64,000 bases of DNA from Cronobacter muytjensii ATCC 51329 (GTDB lineage Bacteria > Pseudomonadota > Gammaproteobacteria > Enterobacterales > Enterobacteriaceae). Both the position numbers and the translations under genes were made by a program. Positions 62,983 through 64,000 of this stretch are shown one piece after another. The stretch spans positions 124,001 through 188,000 of the forward strand of contig NZ_CP012268.1 of assembly GCF_001277195.1 (NCBI RefSeq), given 5' to 3'. Under the pieces are notes generated by a model. That model saw only the letters and a list, made by a program, of their open reading frames with translations. It ran no database searches and was not told the origin of the DNA. The stretch's first letter is position 1. Every line of letters starts with the position of its first letter.

Positions 62983-63180
62983 ATGGCTCCGGCGGCGCGC
63001 TGAATGCCGTGTACGAGAGGCTTACGACCTGCCAGCCCGCGCCAACGCTGCCGGCGTAAAACAAGGCGGTGTAAACAAGGTGGCGTACCGCCAGAGGTGA
63101 TACGCCGATAACCGTAAAAACGGGTGCGTTAAGCACTCAACGCCAGCAAGTCGGGCGGAGCGAACTCCGCCCGGAAAGCA

Positions 63181-63333
63181 TTATCGGTCAGAGCAGGCAA
63201 GCCGTGCCGCCACCTCCTTATTTCCGTGCTTTATCGTTAACTCACATAACGTGCCGTGGTTAATTAAAGCGAAAATTAATATCGTGACGCAAAATACAAC
63301 GAAACATGCGAAAAGATATTTGAGTGGCTTCAT
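63181..63333 (-). CDS. hok: Hok/Gef-family toxic membrane peptide, copy 1
   Basis: A 50-residue peptide too short for usual gene calling. It has the Hok plan: basic N terminus (M-K-P-L-K-Y), one hydrophobic helix (about 7-24), then the conserved L-C-E-L-T-I at 29-34 and a periplasmic tail with a second cysteine (C47). Overexpressed Hok proteins collapse membrane potential. AAGGAGTAAAAGGC upstream gives a ribosome site, normally occluded in Hok mRNAs. It is 66% identical to copy 2 (33 of 50), with matching leader and 3' region. Translation would be blocked by a Sok antisense RNA. Confidence 0.88.
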   Translation of the reverse strand: MKPLKYLFACFVVFCVTILIFALINHGTLCELTIKHGNKEVAARLACSDR

Positions 63334-63365
63334 GCCTTTTACTCCTTGCCTTTCGGCGAGTAAGC

Positions 63366-63401
63366 GGCTAATCTCAACTTGTTGGGAGTTGAGGGTTAGC
63401 C
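63366..63401. ncRNA. hok copy 1 leader hairpin / probable Sok antisense region
   Basis: GGCTAA-(T)-CTCAACT ... AGTTGAG-(GG)-TTAGCC forms a long stem in the leader, on either strand. Next to it (63400-63456) is a block conserved in copy 2 containing the hok-leader-like AGAAAGCCCCGGGC on the minus strand. Sok RNAs are transcribed from the opposite (plus) strand across this region; I cannot place the Sok start or end. Confidence 0.5.
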
Positions 63402-63454
63402 TCGGGTTAATAGGAATATTGCCCGGGGCTTTCTTCTTTCTGTCCCTCGCGTCG

Positions 63455-63477
63455 GCTTAAGACAGAAAGTCTTAAGC
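63455..63477. repeat. Perfect 9-bp inverted repeat at the hok copy 1 leader 5' end
   Basis: GCTTAAGAC-AGAAA-GTCTTAAGC. It overlaps a second 9-bp pairing, CTTTCTGTC (63436-63444) with GACAGAAAG (63461-63469), so the two folds exclude each other, as expected of a refolding hok-type leader. Confidence 0.6.
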
Positions 63478-63731
63478 ACCTGACGTCCATCATAATGCTC
63501 ATCACGCCTGATTTAAATAAAAATCCAAATGTAATTTAACGCGGGTTTGTTGCATTTATTTTGGTGATGGATATTAAATGGCCGCAGAGTAATATGAATA
63601 TACGTGCCGTTTTTAGCGCAATAAAATCTCATATACCTACGAGCAGACCAAATTATGCGAGCAGAAAAAATGGGTGCGTTAAGTCCTCAACGCCCGGCAA
63701 GCCGGGCGAGGAAACCCCGCCCGGGAGAGCC

Positions 63732-63884
63732 TTACTTGTCCTTACAGGAAAGCTTAGCTGCCACTTCCTGGTTGCCGCTTCTGATGGTAAACTCGCATAA
63801 CATACCCCGATTCATTAAAGCAAAAATCAAAATAGTTACGCAGACCACTAATAAACAGGCCAGTAAATAACGCAGTGGCATCAT
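63732..63884 (-). CDS. hok: Hok/Gef-family toxic membrane peptide, copy 2
   Basis: A 50-residue peptide beginning M-M-P-L-R-Y, with hydrophobic helix about 7-24 (C-V-T-I-L-I-F-A-L shared with copy 1), M-L-C-E-F-T-I at 28-34 and C47. Two adjacent ATG codons are possible starts. It lies exactly 551 bp from copy 1 in the same orientation. Both flanks are also duplicated: the 3' region GGGTGCGTTAAG...CAACGCC (63668 onward; copy 1 at 63122) and the leader. The window ends inside its leader. Confidence 0.88.
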   Translation of the reverse strand: MMPLRYLLACLLVVCVTILIFALMNRGMLCEFTIRSGNQEVAAKLSCKDK

Positions 63885-63916
63885 GCCTTTTACTCCTTGC
63901 AATTCGATGAGTAAGA

Positions 63917-63952
63917 GGCTAATCTCAACTTGCTGATGGTTGAGGGATAGCC
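63917..63952. ncRNA. hok copy 2 leader hairpin / probable Sok antisense region
   Basis: GGCTA...CTCAAC / GTTGAG...TAGCC, the same hairpin as copy 1 with loop changes, followed by the same CCTCGGGTTAATA and GCCCGGGGCTTTCT blocks. The downstream part is cut by the window edge. Confidence 0.5.
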
Positions 63953-64000
63953 TCGGGTTAATAGAAATATTGCCCGGGGCTTTCTACTTTCTGTCCCTCA

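Noticed and set aside
63251..63460. Plus-strand frames of 69-79 codons in the hok region
   Set aside because: They are antisense to the Hok genes and leaders; the minus-strand 50-codon frames carry the Hok motifs and ribosome sites.

Overview
The window is a chromosomal segment of a member of the Enterobacteriaceae. Its genes encode proteins close to their Escherichia coli K-12 counterparts, and their order largely follows the E. coli 91-92 minute region: lysC, pgi, yjbEFGH, malGFE/malK-lamB-malM, ubiCA, plsB, dgkA, lexA-dinF, yjbJ, zur, dusA, pspG, qorA, dnaB, alr, tyrB, yjbQR, uvrA/ssb, yjcB, pdeC, soxS/soxR, ghxP, yjcE, actP-yjcH-acs, gltP. The GC-rich composition and the set of lineage-specific insertions suggest Cronobacter or a near relative; that genus call is inference. 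I see no tRNA or rRNA gene, prophage, insertion sequence or CRISPR array.

Layout. 1-2.3 kb: the end of an RNA-repair operon (slipin, RtcB ligase, RlaP-type nucleotidyltransferase). 2.3-4.8 kb: lysC with its lysine riboswitch, followed upstream by three ERIC elements in a 201-bp tandem array. 4.8-10.6 kb: pgi and the yjbEFGH exopolysaccharide operon. 10.8-12 kb: an acyltransferase and an Asp/Glu/hydantoin-racemase-like gene where E. coli has psiE and xylE. 12-20 kb: the divergent maltose regulon with MalT and CRP sites. 20-31 kb: ubiquinone, phospholipid, SOS, zinc and tRNA-modification genes, plus an outer-membrane TraF/FadL-like protein and a cupin. 31-36.5 kb: qorA, dnaB, alr, tyrB. 36.5-42.5 kb: a two-partner secretion system whose transporter and exoprotein genes are separated by the core genes yjbQR. 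42.5-46 kb: divergent uvrA and ssb with an SOS box. 46.5-51.5 kb: a diguanylate cyclase, a small unknown gene, yjcB, the PdeC phosphodiesterase and soxSR. 51.5-62.9 kb: a glutathione S-transferase, the purine permease GhxP, the antiporter YjcE, a Gfo/Idh oxidoreductase, the acetate uptake/activation operon and gltP (nrf genes absent). 62.9-64 kb: two tandem hok-type toxin genes with matching leaders.

How the genes work together. Clear regulatory circuits visible in sequence are: lysine feedback on lysC, MalT/CRP control of maltose uptake, LexA boxes at lexA and between uvrA and ssb, the SoxR operator between soxR and soxS, a sigma-54 promoter for pspG and a near-perfect CRP site upstream of yjcB. 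The accessory content concerns the cell surface (yjbEFGH, the split TPS system, TraF-like porin), c-di-GMP signalling, RNA repair and toxin-antitoxin function. The points most worth checking are the split TPS locus with its short proline-rich exoprotein, the tandem hok pair, the ERIC array abutting the lysine riboswitch and the racemase-acyltransferase pair.
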